In this document: piece by piece, positions 40,401 to 50,360 of the stretch
Layout of the letters: each line of letters begins with the position of its first letter
How positions within the stretch are numbered: the stretch's first letter is position 1
Assembly: GCA_012845835.1 (NCBI GenBank)
Contig: JABAKD010000018.1
Coordinates: 1,992,616 to 2,056,615 of the forward strand
Length of the DNA stretch: 64,000 nucleotides
Direction: 5' to 3'
Source of the DNA: Undaria pinnatifida
Taxonomy: Eukaryota > Sar > Phaeophyceae > Laminariales > Alariaceae
Translations under genes and position numbers: made by a program
Notes under the pieces: generated by a model
Seen by the model: the letters and a program-made list of their open reading frames with translations, nothing else
Databases searched by the model: none
What the model was told of the DNA's origin: nothing

Positions 40401-43400
40401 TCCAAGAACGTGTCCTTTTCGAATGTACGCCTGTATATCACGTACGTAACCTCTTTGGAGCAAAGACGCAGGTTGACGGTCCTGTTCTTGCCGTTTGACG
40501 GGGGCATCCGTCATGGACGGCCGTCACAGACCTCCCCATATTGTAAATCATACTGGTAGTAGGATATGTTAAGTCGAAATAGGTCTTGACGGGTCAAGGT
40601 GGGCATATTTACTCGGGAACAATTGTCAACATTGTTGCATTTTTTCATGACTGAAAGTAAAACGCCCAAAACAACTACCAGGTACGAGTATATGTAAGTT
40701 CAGCGTGAGTTAGCAACACTCCATGAAAAATCGACGAACAGTGGGACCCGGGGGGGAAAAATGGACGACACCTGTGACCACGGCTTGCCCCGAAGCTGGA
40801 AAGTAGATGCGTGTGAAAAAAAAAAAAAAAGTACGGCGGTATCTATATAGCAGTGCCTACAAATAAATACAATACTGGTGTGCGTTCTTCAAAACTGGAA
40901 TTTCCATCCATCTAAATTAAATCCCTAATGACTGGTGCCCGTGCCGATCGATGCCTCTCCTCCCAGAGAGACGAGCTCACTTATCATACGAACCAAACAG
41001 GTATATACATTTTGCACATGACAAATACGGGTGATTGGTCATTAAAGGCCAAACGCAAGAAATGTGAGGGCGGAACACGTGCGAGCCAGCACGCTGGACA
41101 ACGTTCAAGGAAGAAACAGAAAAGAGCGATAATAAAAAAGAACGACTGCTGCTAATACTCACACGATAGTACTCGTCCAGTAACAAACGCATTAGACTAG
41201 TAGTACTTCAAATAGAACGACCCGGAGCGCCTCAAGTGCCCATCACTCATTCATCAACTTTATGCTCCCCATCATGAATAACAGATCAATCAATTATAGT
41301 TCCATTCGCTATTTAGCCACAAGACGGACAGATGGCCTCGTACCATGCGCGGAAACTTCTGGTTTTAGATTACTACTTCGAAGTATATTTTTCGGTGTAG
41401 AGAACGTTTCAAGCTCCCAACCTACAGTTTGTGACTCGGAAAAAACAAAATTCAGAGGTACTCTTTGCAGCAAGTGCATCGTCTCTCTCCGGTATGGATG
41501 TTGTTTTTCGTCTTGATAATGAACTACCGGGTGCCAATACATATGAATCATTTGACGATTGTGTTTTAGTGCACATTTTCCAGGCACCACAGGTATGAGT
41601 TACTGGCGTTTTTATGCACCATGATGAGCAGTATTAGCATAGAAAAAGGCGAAACAAGTTGTGTGCCTGGTACGATATTTACAAGTGACCTCTTGAATTG
41701 CGCTGCACCATTTTCAATACTCCTCTGTGAAAATGTGCACTGACGTTTACCCACCCCCCCTCTCCCCCAAACCGCTCCCTGTGCTTGCCTGTCGCCTCTG
41801 CACCGTGCACACGATACGTCTGCACCTTCTGCATTCCTCAGAGGCCGAAGGTTGCCGCGACGGAAAGTTCGCAACGACCGACCTCTTCCGCCGGCGAAAA
41901 GAGTTTGCGGAGAAGGTACCCCTCCCCATCCAGGACATTAGCTCTGACAACGACGACGCCACCTACATCAAGGTTTCCGACGAGCTGGAGCCCGTTCCCG
42001 CACCCCTGACCCGGCCCGTGTACCTCACCCCCCTCTCCTTGAAAGGGCTGGCCGCTTTCCCCTCCCCTCCCTCTACGCCTCTCAACGAGATTCCCCCCAC
42101 TAGCCCCTCAAGCCATCTTGTGCGCCCATCCACGCCACCGCGCGAGGAACTACCTCTCTTGACAATCCCCCGGACCTTGAAGCCCCAGGAAAAGGCACTG
42201 CCTCTGCCGGCACCTAGGACCGTGATATCCCGAAAAGAGGTACTCCCTCTCTTGATGGAATCCCGAAAAGAGGTACTGCCATCGTTGACATCTCAGAAAA
42301 AGGTACTGCCCTCGTTGACACCCCAGAAAGAGGTATTGCCTCCTCTGGCACCCCGTAAGGACGTACTTCCCACCTCGGCCCCCGCGGTTGCGCTACCGTG
42401 TACGCGGATGCACTGGGATGACGTCATCTGTCGAATCGACGCTCCCCCGCCGAGGCGGGGCACCCTAGGTCGGCAGCACTCCCTCGACCTAATCGAGGAC
42501 TTGCTCGACACCTCCTGCTCTACCGTCGACCTGCCGCCGTTTAGCCGAGGCCTTCTGGAGCGGCATCACTCACTGGACATGGGGGACGTCAGCTCCTGTT
42601 CCTCCTCCAGTAGCGACTGCGGTGGCACCGACGGCGAAGTCTTCTCTTCCACGGGAAGCGGTAAGAAGATTGACGACGACGAGCAAGGCACCACCACGGA
42701 CAGACATCACACCGGAACTGGCAGGTGTACTCCTCTCCACGAGCCTCCCCTTATGTTCGACATAGCGGAGGAGCTTCTCGAGCACCCTGCGCCACTTCAG
42801 CAGGGTCCGTTGAGCAGCTGGCGACCGCTCAGCTGTGCGCGCGGAGTTCTCCGTGGCATGAGTGTTCAGTGCACGGACAGCGTCGGGATGGATAGCAGCT
42901 ACCAAAACACTTTCCTGCAGCGCCCGATCGAGACCGACCCGCAAAAGGATGCATTTGCCCAAGAAAACTCGCGGGATAGTAGCGGACTGGGATGTCTCGC
43001 GCCGGAGGTTGACGGTAGCGCTGATAGTGCGCGGCGTGTTTCGCCGTCGACTCCAGTATTGGTTTCCTGTGAGACGGCTAAGCGGCAACCGCATGTCGTG
43101 GTGGAATTGGTGCGAGAGGTGAGGGCGGTGGTTGTTCCTCTGAGTGATCTGGGCTTGACCAGTGGGGGGTTGGGCTCGTATTAGAACATAGTAGGAGAGT
43201 TGTTCTTGGCGGAATAGATCGAGCATCAGCGACGATATTGCGGTCTCTACGTTTAGACAACGTCCAACTAGACTAGCTTGGTATGCTCCCCACTTGCTCG
43301 AGTCGATGCGACAGCTTTATTTCAGTTTTCCCCGAGCCCAAGCACCTTCACCCCCGACCCTCCTGTCAAACCACGCCCCACTGTCCCGTGCACGCACGAA

Positions 43401-45192
43401 CTCTTTTTTGTTGTCTTTCGTTCCTTGGAACAGTTTCAAGAGTGCGACTTCGAAGGCCACCACGAGGCATATGCCTCAACCACCTCTGCCTTCTCCAGCA
43501 GCCAGTACCAGCTCGTCATCGACGGGCTCGAGAGCACAGGCTACTCGCCCGAGAATCTGGTGATCACAGCGCATTTCTCGGTGGACTCGAGCCACAAAGT
43601 GGGGAGGAAAGCCAGCCCCATCCGGGTAAGACAAGCGGGCTGCCCACCCCCGCTTATTCCCGCTTGGTACAAACCATACTATACTCCCCTGTAGATAATA
43701 ACTACTTCGAAGTATACAGTATACTCCCGCCCACAAGAAAGTCCTATTTGGACGGAGCCTCAGATTCTTGTAGTAACACCACCCTCGAACAACCATGAGC
43801 AAAGAATATTATATAGGATTCAGTGTGGCGTTCGCCGCCGAGCGCGATTTCTTGGTCCAATTTTCTTAGCGTCTACCCATACGTTACCATCAGCATCCTC
43901 TCATGAGGGGCTTTCTTGTTTTGTCTGGCTTGTACTGGTGTATACACTTAACACAGATGGGTTTAAATTTGGCCCCAGGTGTAACTGGAATGTGTTCGTC
44001 TTCCTGGTCGTTGCCGGTTATGACGTCACGTGCTCCGTTGAATTATGGTCGGTGATTTTACGACAAGAAGACATGCTACAGACGCCACTGCACCGCCAGC
44101 CTTGGTTGCAGCGTGTACTCTGTACGGCACTTGGAACATGTGATGTTGTATTTTAAACTCTTGTGTGTATATATATTGCGCCAGATAAGTGTGTCGTCGT
44201 ATGCATTGTTCTTCGTTTTGTATTGTATTACGTGTACATATTGCGCCAGACGCGTGTGTTTTACGCGTATCAATACGTTTTGTGTTTCGTTTTGTATTGT
44301 GTGGCATCCATTTTCTAACGGAAGCTCGGTCCTGTCTTCCTGCTGCGTTGTCTATTTCTGTATCGACGTCTGTTCCGAAACAGGTCGGGGCCAACGGACA
44401 ATCGCACGCAGCCTTGTTTTTCCCCAGTATGCAGGCTATCTGGCCGGAGGTGTACAGCACCAACAACGTTCGAACCGTGGAGGTGGGTATTCCTGTGTGT
44501 GAGCGTGTATGTCTGTGTGTTGTTTCCGTTATTGGTGGGCTGCTATCTTCCCGTTCCATACGCCCCGGCGATGGCCCACACTGCACACTGTTTTTTGAAT
44601 GAAACAAGTGCTCCGGGGAGGATAACGACCAAGCGATTTTTCCATTGCATCACCTGAAGCGAGACCAAGGGAGTGTTCGTTTGCTTGGCTGTCGCAGCGC
44701 AAGACAGGCCAGCGCAACACCCATAGCCACCCCTCACCACCCTCCCTTAACTCCATTCCGCCTGCGCCCTCCGTTTCATGCCGTGGTATGCCCGTGGATG
44801 CACCAGGTGGATGTTACAGTCGAGGTCCGATCACGGGACGATGGCTTCCACCACGCCACGCCCAACTTGAAGGTGAGGATGTCAAACGACTTGCGTACAG
44901 TATTGGAACGTCGCACACATTTGACCAATGTGGGTGTTCGTCTTCACTTTACTATACTTACCGTTCTTTCTACCCACCGACATCATCAGCAGACCTATTA
45001 ATAGTGTCCGTGCTGATTTCCTCATCCTAGACAGATACAAATTTTGTGGTCACCGCAGACTGCGAGACGAGACAGAGCAAGCCAAAAACAATCGCAATTA
45101 GTCAAGGCGGAGCAAAGTGGAACTCTCGCGTACCGGGTACGAGAAAGCAACGCAAAAAGCGACACTTGAAAAAAAACAAAAATGTATTGTAG
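31401..45192 (+). CDS. Unrecognised host protein, eight-exon gene model (about 760 aa)
   Basis: Model exons: 31401-31470, 36752-36862, 38820-39125, 41842-43118, 43434-43625, 44384-44482, 44807-44872 and 45031-45192 (stop TAG at 45190-45192). Every junction is GT-AG. Phases match (the first three introns are phase 1, the rest phase 0), and the total of 2283 bases is 761 codons. I do not recognise the protein. Visible features: a basic N-terminus, an Arg/Lys cluster followed by Asp/Ser in exon 3, a long Pro/Leu-rich low-complexity stretch in exon 4 with about six KEVLP-type repeats (42231-42371), and two RGxLxRxHSLD repeats (about 42451 and 42541). Exons 5-7 look ordered and conserved in composition (LVIDGLESTGYSPENLVITA). 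The C-terminus is Lys-rich. Exons 3-8 are better supported than exons 1-2, which were chosen mainly by phase and splice sites. Introns 2 and 3 contain transposon copies. No signal peptide or membrane segment is obvious. It could be two genes. Confidence 0.45.
31471..32315. other. Intron 1 portion, nothing recognised
   Basis: Contains TATAGTCTAGACT and GACTATAGTCTATAC strings but no recognisable element. Confidence 0.4.
32316..32382 (-). mobile_element. LINE 3'-end fragment, inverted
   Basis: On the minus strand it reads 'ccagagtgactggagccttgtcctgtg', 'aacacggacttggctatgcaag' and GGTGAGAACAAC, matching the LINE 3' end at 13150-13212 but diverged. It is 5'-truncated to about 65 bp. Confidence 0.65.
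32500..32790 (+). repeat. Two degraded family-D ends
   Basis: Two blocks, each with GCAGCTTGC(A/G)AAG, a GAC-rich middle and CTCACAGCTG or CTCACGGCTG (about 32512-32575 and 32722-32775). Confidence 0.5.
32791..33511. other. No recognisable gene
   Basis: A-rich around 33075-33130. The short frame at 32917-33102 is unsupported. Confidence 0.4.
33512..33712. mobile_element. Compact family-D element with inverted ends
   Basis: About 200 bp between CACACTCCAGCTGGTGAGAT and its inverse ATCTCACAGCTGGAGTGG. The interior contains 'ggagtcgccgacctatatcctta' and 'aatacgcgcgatcggagtatcacacacagc'. This shows the minimal two-ended form of family D. Confidence 0.75.
33745..33805 (+). repeat. Family-D end, duplicate
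   Basis: ACAGCTTGCAAAGATGAG and TTCGATCTCACAGCTGGAGT directly follow the compact element, a partial tandem copy. Confidence 0.75.
33848..33993 (+). mobile_element. 5'-truncated LINE copy (3' end only)
   Basis: Matches 13067-13212 nearly throughout: 'gaaatgcgtcagctgtgatatgtgcg', 'ggggtattcctcagctccagagtgactgg', CCTGTGACCACGGACTTG, ending GTGAGAACAACAACC. A typical result of incomplete reverse transcription. Confidence 0.85.
33994..34824. other. No recognisable gene
   Basis: A (GA) run at about 34239. Overlapping short frames at 34547-34829 are unsupported. Confidence 0.4.
34825..35830 (+). mobile_element. Family-D long copy with two C-rich tracts
   Basis: Begins with a family-D end (34858-34912), then from about 35020 aligns with 60040-60930: 'ccatgccgctgctgcaattc', 'ctagcaccacgcgtatagcaaaccc', C-rich tracts (35099-35115, 35223-35285), 'actgatgcattc...cgtcagatttatcc', 'catcaccctgttgatcc' and the terminal 'cgatcggagtatcac...gatctcaca'. 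Non-coding. Confidence 0.7.
35831..36751. other. Intron 1, 3' portion; CTGT repeat
   Basis: Contains (CTGT)n at about 36622-36658, which may contribute to the pyrimidine tract before the exon. Otherwise nothing recognised. Confidence 0.4.
36752..36862 (+). CDS. Putative exon 2
   Basis: Acceptor CTGTATAG before 36752, donor GTAGGT at 36863. Phase 1 on both sides, open throughout. Pro/Arg-rich and basic (ends RVRDKPKKT). The acceptor is mediocre and the exon could be spurious. Confidence 0.35.
37659..37909 (+). mobile_element. MITE-A copy 8, inside putative intron 2
   Basis: A 251-bp element from TGATTCTACGATACCCGCCC to GGGGGGCTGCCGTAGTAAGACT. The flanks TTCTTGAC and CTCTTAAG agree at five of eight bases, a possible decayed 8-bp duplication. 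Confidence 0.88.
38820..39125 (+). CDS. Exon 3 of the host gene model
   Basis: Acceptor TTTCTTGCTCCCAG and donor GTGAGT are both strong. Open for 101 codons, with a Gln/Pro/Gly segment followed by RRGRDNKRKRRDSGSDDGSE, a basic then acidic patch that could be a nuclear-targeting signal. Confidence 0.6.
39965..40145 (+). repeat. Family-D repeat, diverged copy
   Basis: 'gggagtcaccgacctatatctttcatgaggatc', ACACGCGCGAACGACCTTG, 'acgcagcttgcaaagttgagcttcaaccattcaatcggtcg'. Closest to 13665-13810. Confidence 0.65.
40701..40831 (+). mobile_element. SINE-like element, 5'-truncated
   Basis: 'gcgtgagttagcaacactcc', 'aaaaatcgacga', CCTGTGACCACGGCTTG, GAAGCTGGAAAGTAG and a 15-A tail at 40817-40831. It matches the body and tail of the elements at 1127-1445 and 18259-18570. 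The tRNA-like head is missing. Confidence 0.7.
41842..43118 (+). CDS. Exon 4 (large) of the host gene model
   Basis: Acceptor CTTCTGCATTCCTCAG; the frame is open for over 400 codons on the plus strand; donor GTGAGG at 43119 (phase 0). Without splicing the frame would end at TAG 43182-43184. Pro/Leu-rich with KEVLP-type tandem repeats and two RGxLxRxHSLD motifs. Confidence 0.65.
43434..43625 (+). CDS. Exon 5 of the host gene model
   Basis: Acceptor TTCCTTGGAACAG and donor GTAAGA. Exactly 64 codons, beginning FQECDFEGHHEAYAS and ending KASPIR. Composition looks like an ordered domain. Confidence 0.65.
44384..44482 (+). CDS. Exon 6 of the host gene model
   Basis: Acceptor CCGAAACAG, donor GTGGGT, exactly 33 codons (VGANGQSHAALFFPSMQ and onward). 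Phase 0 on both sides. Confidence 0.55.
44807..44872 (+). CDS. Exon 7 of the host gene model
   Basis: Acceptor GGATGCACCAG, donor GTGAGG, exactly 22 codons (VDVTVEVRSRDDGFHH and onward), phase 0. Confidence 0.5.
45031..45192 (+). CDS. Terminal exon of the host gene model
   Basis: Acceptor TTTCCTCATCCTAG, 53 codons plus TAG. Lys/Arg-rich end (RKQRKKRHLKKNKNVL). Confidence 0.5.
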   Translation, partial: TDTNFVVTADCETRQSKPKTIAISQGGAKWNSRVPGTRKQRKKRHLKKNKNVL

Positions 45193-48100
45193 TGTTTATC
45201 GAGGACTAAAAACTTTACGTAGGCAGTCAGTTCGTCGGTTTACTTTGCCATGCAACTACTGCAATAACTACCAGGCAGTAGTCAAGCCAAGCCAAGCCCT
45301 AAACGATTATTACCCCGCTCGCCGAATCCAACCAACTCACAAACTTGCCGCGTGCCCCTGATTCCATCGTCTGCCCTTTCGAAACAACCGAACAAAACAA
45401 CACCAGGTGATCTATCGACGTGCTTCCACGTCCCGCACCGAAGAAGGAAGCCGAGAGGGGCTGTTATGACCGTGTTTCTTGGACGAAGAGGCGCACCACG
45501 CGCAGGGTCTTTGTGACTTCAGATCACTCGGGCCGAAAAGAACACGACGATAGCAGTGTACCCCATATTATACAACGCGAACGATACCTATAGCAAACCC
45601 CCTCTCGAACGATATTCTAAGCTGATTTTCTCGGCAACGGGAGAGTGAAAGCGCCAAGCAATCTCTTGAGTTGGTGGGAATATCTCGCCCGTGTATTTCC
45701 AGGGCCATCGTTTTTCGTTGGTGTATTCTTCCTTAATTCAGGCGAGCATAAGGTCGGGAAAGAGAAAAAAAAACGTCTCAGGCGGGGGGGGTGTTGTATT
45801 TCTGTTCTATAGTGCGGTAGCCGGTTTTGGCTTGGGCGTGGACGATATATATATATATATATGGGCTCGTCGTCTTTTATGATGTTACTAGTGACCCTGT
45901 AGGCATATAGCACTAGGGTAACTCGACGGTATAAGGGCTCTTCATATCTACAACTTGCCGCCAAGCTCGGTGTATATTTCGTAGTGGATGCCCGCCCCTT
46001 GTCAGGAACGATCGATTTCGTGCGGAGACATTTTTTTTTGTCCCCAAAATGATATCGGGAACGTTCGTATCTCTCGAAAGACGTCTAGGCCTGGATCGAT
46101 CTCCTCGGGCGCAACGGTAATTCCTTTGCCAGAATGCCAGAAACCTGTACGGGCTACACGGACGGGCAAACGTTACACACACGTGCTGTTATCTTATATA
46201 TACGCACTTTTTTATTTATTCCCTTGTCGTAACGGCGGTAGCAAAAATCGAATCTGTTATCCTCGCATGTTTCCGATAGCGTTGGACGCGCGGTTTTTGT
46301 GGTGGCAGCGTGTAAATCCATCACCGTCGAAAAAAGAAAGCAAGATCCGTCTCCCAAACGGAACTTTGCGAGCCGGTTCAAAAGTTGCAGATACTGTAGG
46401 AAAACAAGATGGCTTCGGCGACTTAGGATGAAATTATGTACGAGACTGAGTTCAGGGTGAGGCTGGAGTGGTGGAAGCGTGGGGGGCGGGGTGCCGAGGG
46501 GTTGCGGGCGGGGGGCGGGAGGAAGCGCAGTCACGCCGATGTGGGCTCTGCGTTTACGTGGAACCCTTGTCGTGGTTCGCAATGGTATTTTTTTTGTCTC
46601 TATGCAGGCCCGAGTGAATGAATGAGAAATAATGGTTGAATCCACAATTCGGTACCGGCTTTCAGGCCACGCAAGCAACAGCAAGCAGCCGTCGGCTTGG
46701 CTTGGGTGTCAACCGGTTCTACACTGCGAAAAGAAACATTCTTCACTACGTCCGAAGTATTTCGGTTCCTGAAAGCCATGGTTGGGTCAAGAGTAGTTGG
46801 TTGTTTGCGGGGAGGAGGTCGAATTGATTGAGCGGAGCGAAGCGTTGCCGACAAGGGGTTCGTGGCAGGTACGCCGAACGTGCGGACATGTCGCACTCAG
46901 GCCTAGCCAAGGACAAGGGCGTATACAGAGGCAGGTTGGCGTTGGTGTGCTCAGCGCGAAGCACACCGAACGAAATGAAAAAATATGTTTTTGGGGAGGG
47001 TGATGTTTGTGCGTAACCTAACCATCGAGTGTGTTTGTGCGTGCGGGAGGGAAGGGGAGGGGAGATTCCCGTAGTTTTGGTATGGTCTCTGAGGCTACGG
47101 AGCTGCCGATATGGCTCACAGTCAGTCGCGCTTCTCTTGTTTGTGTATGGTGTGTGTCCGATTTTGGTTATTGTCTCGTTGGGAAATGAGTGAGAAAAGT
47201 TCAGTTGTTGAAGTTCAAGTGCGGGGTGCTGTATGACTTTCCCGATAGGGGATGGTGGTGGAGTGTTGAGCGTGGTCCGGGGTGGTCGTGGTGATGGTGA
47301 TGAGGGCAGTGTGACGGTGGTGTCGACGGTGACTTATGATTGTGTTGACGGTGGTGGCGGTGGCGGTGGTGATAGGTGCTCTTTTTTTGTTATTAGATTA
47401 GTTGCTTTCGTTTTAACTAGTAGGTAATAGTGTTTATTCGTTTCCTGACTTAGCGAACTTTCTATATTACCCTTGTCGCTGTAGCAGTTTACTACCTATA
47501 CGTATATATCGGTACGCTAATGGCAACAAAAGCCGAGACGGGGATGCTTACATGATCGGACTCCATACACCATACTCATGATACATGGCCGTTTGAGGTT
47601 GGGTGCTTCTATAGTTTTTGCCCTGAGAGTGTTTCTTGCACGCCTGAAGAGGGCAGGTTTTGGCCATTCAGTTTTGGGACGTTTTTCGTTCTGCACGATA
47701 TCCATACGTACATACACATCACATGCTAAATAGCATGGCGGAACGGTGAACCGAATGGCACTGGGTGTTGTTTTCCGATTTTCGGGAGAGCAAGGTGCAA
47801 AGTTCGCGAGTTGTGCTGCAGCTGCGCTGTGCCGTGCTGACTGAGGAATAGTGCGAGAATAAGGAGATAGAGGGACGATACCGAAGCTATACTAATAATG
47901 TTGCACCGAGTGTTCTTTCGTTGTTACGCAAACAACTTTTCGTTTTCGGAGAACCAACAGCAGAATACCAACAGCAGACCACAGACAGATGTATGTTCCT
48001 CTGGTGTATAGCTATTTTACGGCGATTTACCCACCATCGCTCTTTTATTGTTTTTTTTACGTTTTGGTTCAGAGTAATCTAGCTTATTTTTTGTTGAAAA

Positions 48101-48687
48101 GTCGAGAGAGGCTCACAGTACATAAACAAGGTTGTTCAGAGGAAACTTAACACGTACTTATAACTGGCAATACACGAAATGCCAACTTTGATCTGATCTC
48201 AATCTATGGAAGAGACATGAACCATGAACAATGGGATAATGTACCGCTTGGAATCGCACAAACATGGTACGTTGAGGTTTCGTTGCCGCTTTCCGCGAGG
48301 CGCCACGAGCCATCAACGAGATGTTGGCCTAGGCCAAAGCAACGGTGGAGACGACCCACATTGACAATGATGCCAGAAACGTGGTGTGCGCGCATGGATC
48401 TGTGCGTGCATACTTCCGGACTGTCGCGAGTCCATACTCAAAACCACGACCGGATCACCTACTACTGGGGGAGGTTACGATACAAGAGGGAACTGCCTTA
48501 GACCAAGCATAGACCTCTCTTTAGCCGGTGCTTCTCTCACAATCGGAAACTGGTATGTATGGTGTGGCGTTTTCGTGTGTCCGTGCCGATCATCTTTTCA
48601 TCCCCCTTAAATCGGTGTTCTGTATAATATCGAAGAGCTGACACATGCGCTACCCATGGTGCGCTAAATAAAGGCGCGGACCGAGGG
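45193..48687. other. No supportable gene
   Basis: 3.5 kb. TA repeat at 45847-45861. Frames at 45988-46431 (+) and 46154-46684 (-) overlap and show no domain. GGT/GTGG-rich at 47250-47370. A possibly decayed coding stretch lies at about 48290-48505. Confidence 0.4.
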
Positions 48688-48936
48688 AGCGGTTCTACGG
48701 TAGCCCCCCCCTCCCAACTTTTCTTTACCGAAATCGGCGGTTTTGAAAGAAGCTCCGGGCGGTGTCTCCTCAAACACGGTGCCCCTTGCCACCCCGACGG
48801 CATCGTCCGATAGCCCTTCGCAAACAAAAAAATGCACCTATAACTGTGCTTCGTCGCGTCCTCCCTCTTGTCGAGCAGCTATGAAACGTTCATTACAGAA
48901 AGTCGCTGGATTTGGGGGGGTGGTATCGTAGAATCA
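48688..48936 (-). mobile_element. MITE-A copy 9
   Basis: Reverse copy, 249 bp, from AGCGGTTCTACGGTAGCCCC to GGTATCGTAGAATCA. Flanks ACCGAGGG and GTCAAGGG agree at five of eight bases. Confidence 0.88.
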
Positions 48937-49139
48937 GTCAAGGGTACAGCATCGTAGTACCTTACCTCCATTTTCAAGACCGGTTTTGCGCCCCTAACGC
49001 CAGTGAAGGCGTCCTCGCGGCCAAAAACACGTGTTGTTCCTTGTTGGGCGTTTTTTTCGACGCAGGGTGGGTTATTACCATATTCCAATGCGGATTCTCC
49101 TGTTGCAGTTGTGCAAAGAAGAAGACAGCACTCGTCAAA

Positions 49140-49245
49140 ATAATTTTAGAGGTCGCAAAAGGGAACAGGGGGTTCGCTCGCGCGAGCGACCCCGAGCCAC
49201 TGCGAAGAAGGGTCCGAAAAAAAAAAAAAAAATAGACGCGATCAA
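49140..49245. repeat. Family-C fragment
   Basis: Perfect palindrome TTCGCTCGCGCGAGCGA followed by CCCCGAGCCACTGCGAAGAA, the family-C core. Confidence 0.6.
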
Positions 49246-49249
49246 GGCT

Positions 49250-49470
49250 ACGGTAGGGGGGTACCCCCAATTGTCACTCCCGGGTCAAAGCCAAAAAAGG
49301 GTATACCTCTTCAAATAAAGGCTGCGGTAGGGGGGTACCTCCAATTTTCACTCCCGGGTCAAAGCCAATAAAGGGTATCAAAAAGCCAAAAAAGGGTATA
49401 CCTCTAGTACTATACCCTTTTTTGGCTTTGACCCGGGAGTGAAAATGGGGGGTTACCCCCCTACCGTACC
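49250..49470. repeat. Family-C terminal repeats: two direct, one inverted
   Basis: Units starting GGCTACGGTAGGGGGGTACC (49250) and GGCTGCGGTAGGGGGGTACC (49319) are direct. An inverse copy at about 49405-49470 ends CCCCCCTACCGTACC. The second and third form a near-perfect hairpin around CTCTAGTACTATACCC. Confidence 0.85.
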
Positions 49471-49476
49471 CTTGAT

Positions 49477-49745
49477 CACGCATGGTACGATAGAGGTATC
49501 ACGTTTCGTGTAATTTTTTATTTCGTATGACAGGGCTCCTTACCCAAAAATCGTCGGAAATACGCCGATTTTTGTATTCACGATTCTCGTTGTGTACCTC
49601 ATCCATGGGATTTATAAATTCATCCTGCATGTATGTGTCAGCAGTTTTACTTTTCTCCAAATCAGTTTTTTTGGAGAGGTCTTGTGCTTCCGAATTTAGG
49701 AACCCCTCAGAAAAAAAGGGGTGCTCCTCTATCATAGCGTGCGTC
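49477..49745 (-). mobile_element. MITE-B copy 15
   Basis: From CACGCATGGTACGATAGAGG to CTCTATCATAGCGTGCGTC, 269 bp, with good internal landmarks. Confidence 0.82.
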
Positions 49746-49749
49746 GCGC

Positions 49750-49973
49750 ACCGCTTTTTTTTTTGAGGTTCCTCAGTTTGGGATACTAAGACCTCTGCCA
49801 AAAAACCTGACTTGGAGAAAAACCAAACCCGCCACCGGGTGATAAACTCCATGGCCTAGGTACACACCTAAAAATAATTCAACAAAACATACTTGGCGTT
49901 TTTCCCGGCGACTTTGGGTTGAGGGGTCCCGTCATTAGCCAGCAAAAGGTATACATCTATCGTAGCACGCGTT
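49750..49973 (+). mobile_element. MITE-B copy 16, left end shared or lost
   Basis: Begins inside the left portion ('gcaccgctttttttttttgaggttcctcagtttggg') directly after copy 15 and ends ATCTATCGTAGCACGCGTT. The two copies form an inverted pair. Confidence 0.75.
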
Positions 49974-50056
49974 ATGGCATAACCCTACCGTGGCGTGGGC
50001 CCGCGTCGTTTCGTTTTCATTGAGACTTTTTGCTTGAGGAGGAGGTGGTATCGATA

Positions 50057-50122
50057 TTGCATTATTATTGCATTATTGCATTATTGCATTTTCGTCTATT
50101 AGTGCATTATTGTATTATTGCC
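50057..50122. repeat. ATTATTGC-type microsatellite
   Basis: Units of GCATTATT and GCATTATTATT over about 65 bases. Confidence 0.85.
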
Positions 50123-50129
50123 TTGTTGC

Positions 50130-50360
50130 CTTCTGAGGAGGCGAAAACTGGTTTGGAGTAAACAGGAAGGGCAAAACCCGAGCAAAAACCCGGTAAGCCA
50201 AGGCCATGCCCTCTTGGTGTAAGGAAGATGTGCAAATAAAATAAGCAAAACAAGAATGATGTTACGCCGATATTTAGTAGAAGGTCCTGGTTAAGAAGCC
50301 CCAGCTCCATTAAAAAAATTCTCTTGCCAGAATATTCTATCTCTATCGTGGCACACGCCA
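50130..50360 (+). mobile_element. MITE-B copy 17, degraded
   Basis: 'gaaaactggtttggagtaaac', 'aacccggtaagccaaggccatg', 'tggttaagaagcccc' and right end CTCTATCGTGGCACACGCC. Confidence 0.6.

Larger units (their letters stand above)
39126..41841. other. Putative intron 3 with a family-D copy and a truncated SINE
   Basis: 2.7 kb. Contains a family-D repeat at 39965-40145 and a SINE-like 3' part at 40701-40831. A possible small exon at 39242-39290 would put a stop in frame and is not used. Confidence 0.45.

Noticed and set aside
42570-43226. 218-aa minus-strand frame
   Set aside because: Shadow of exon 4 on the opposite strand; no splice sites or family resemblance.
43278-43694. 138-aa plus-strand frame as a single-exon gene
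   Set aside because: Its 5' part is intron-like pyrimidine-rich sequence; only 43434-43625 fits as an exon with good splice sites.
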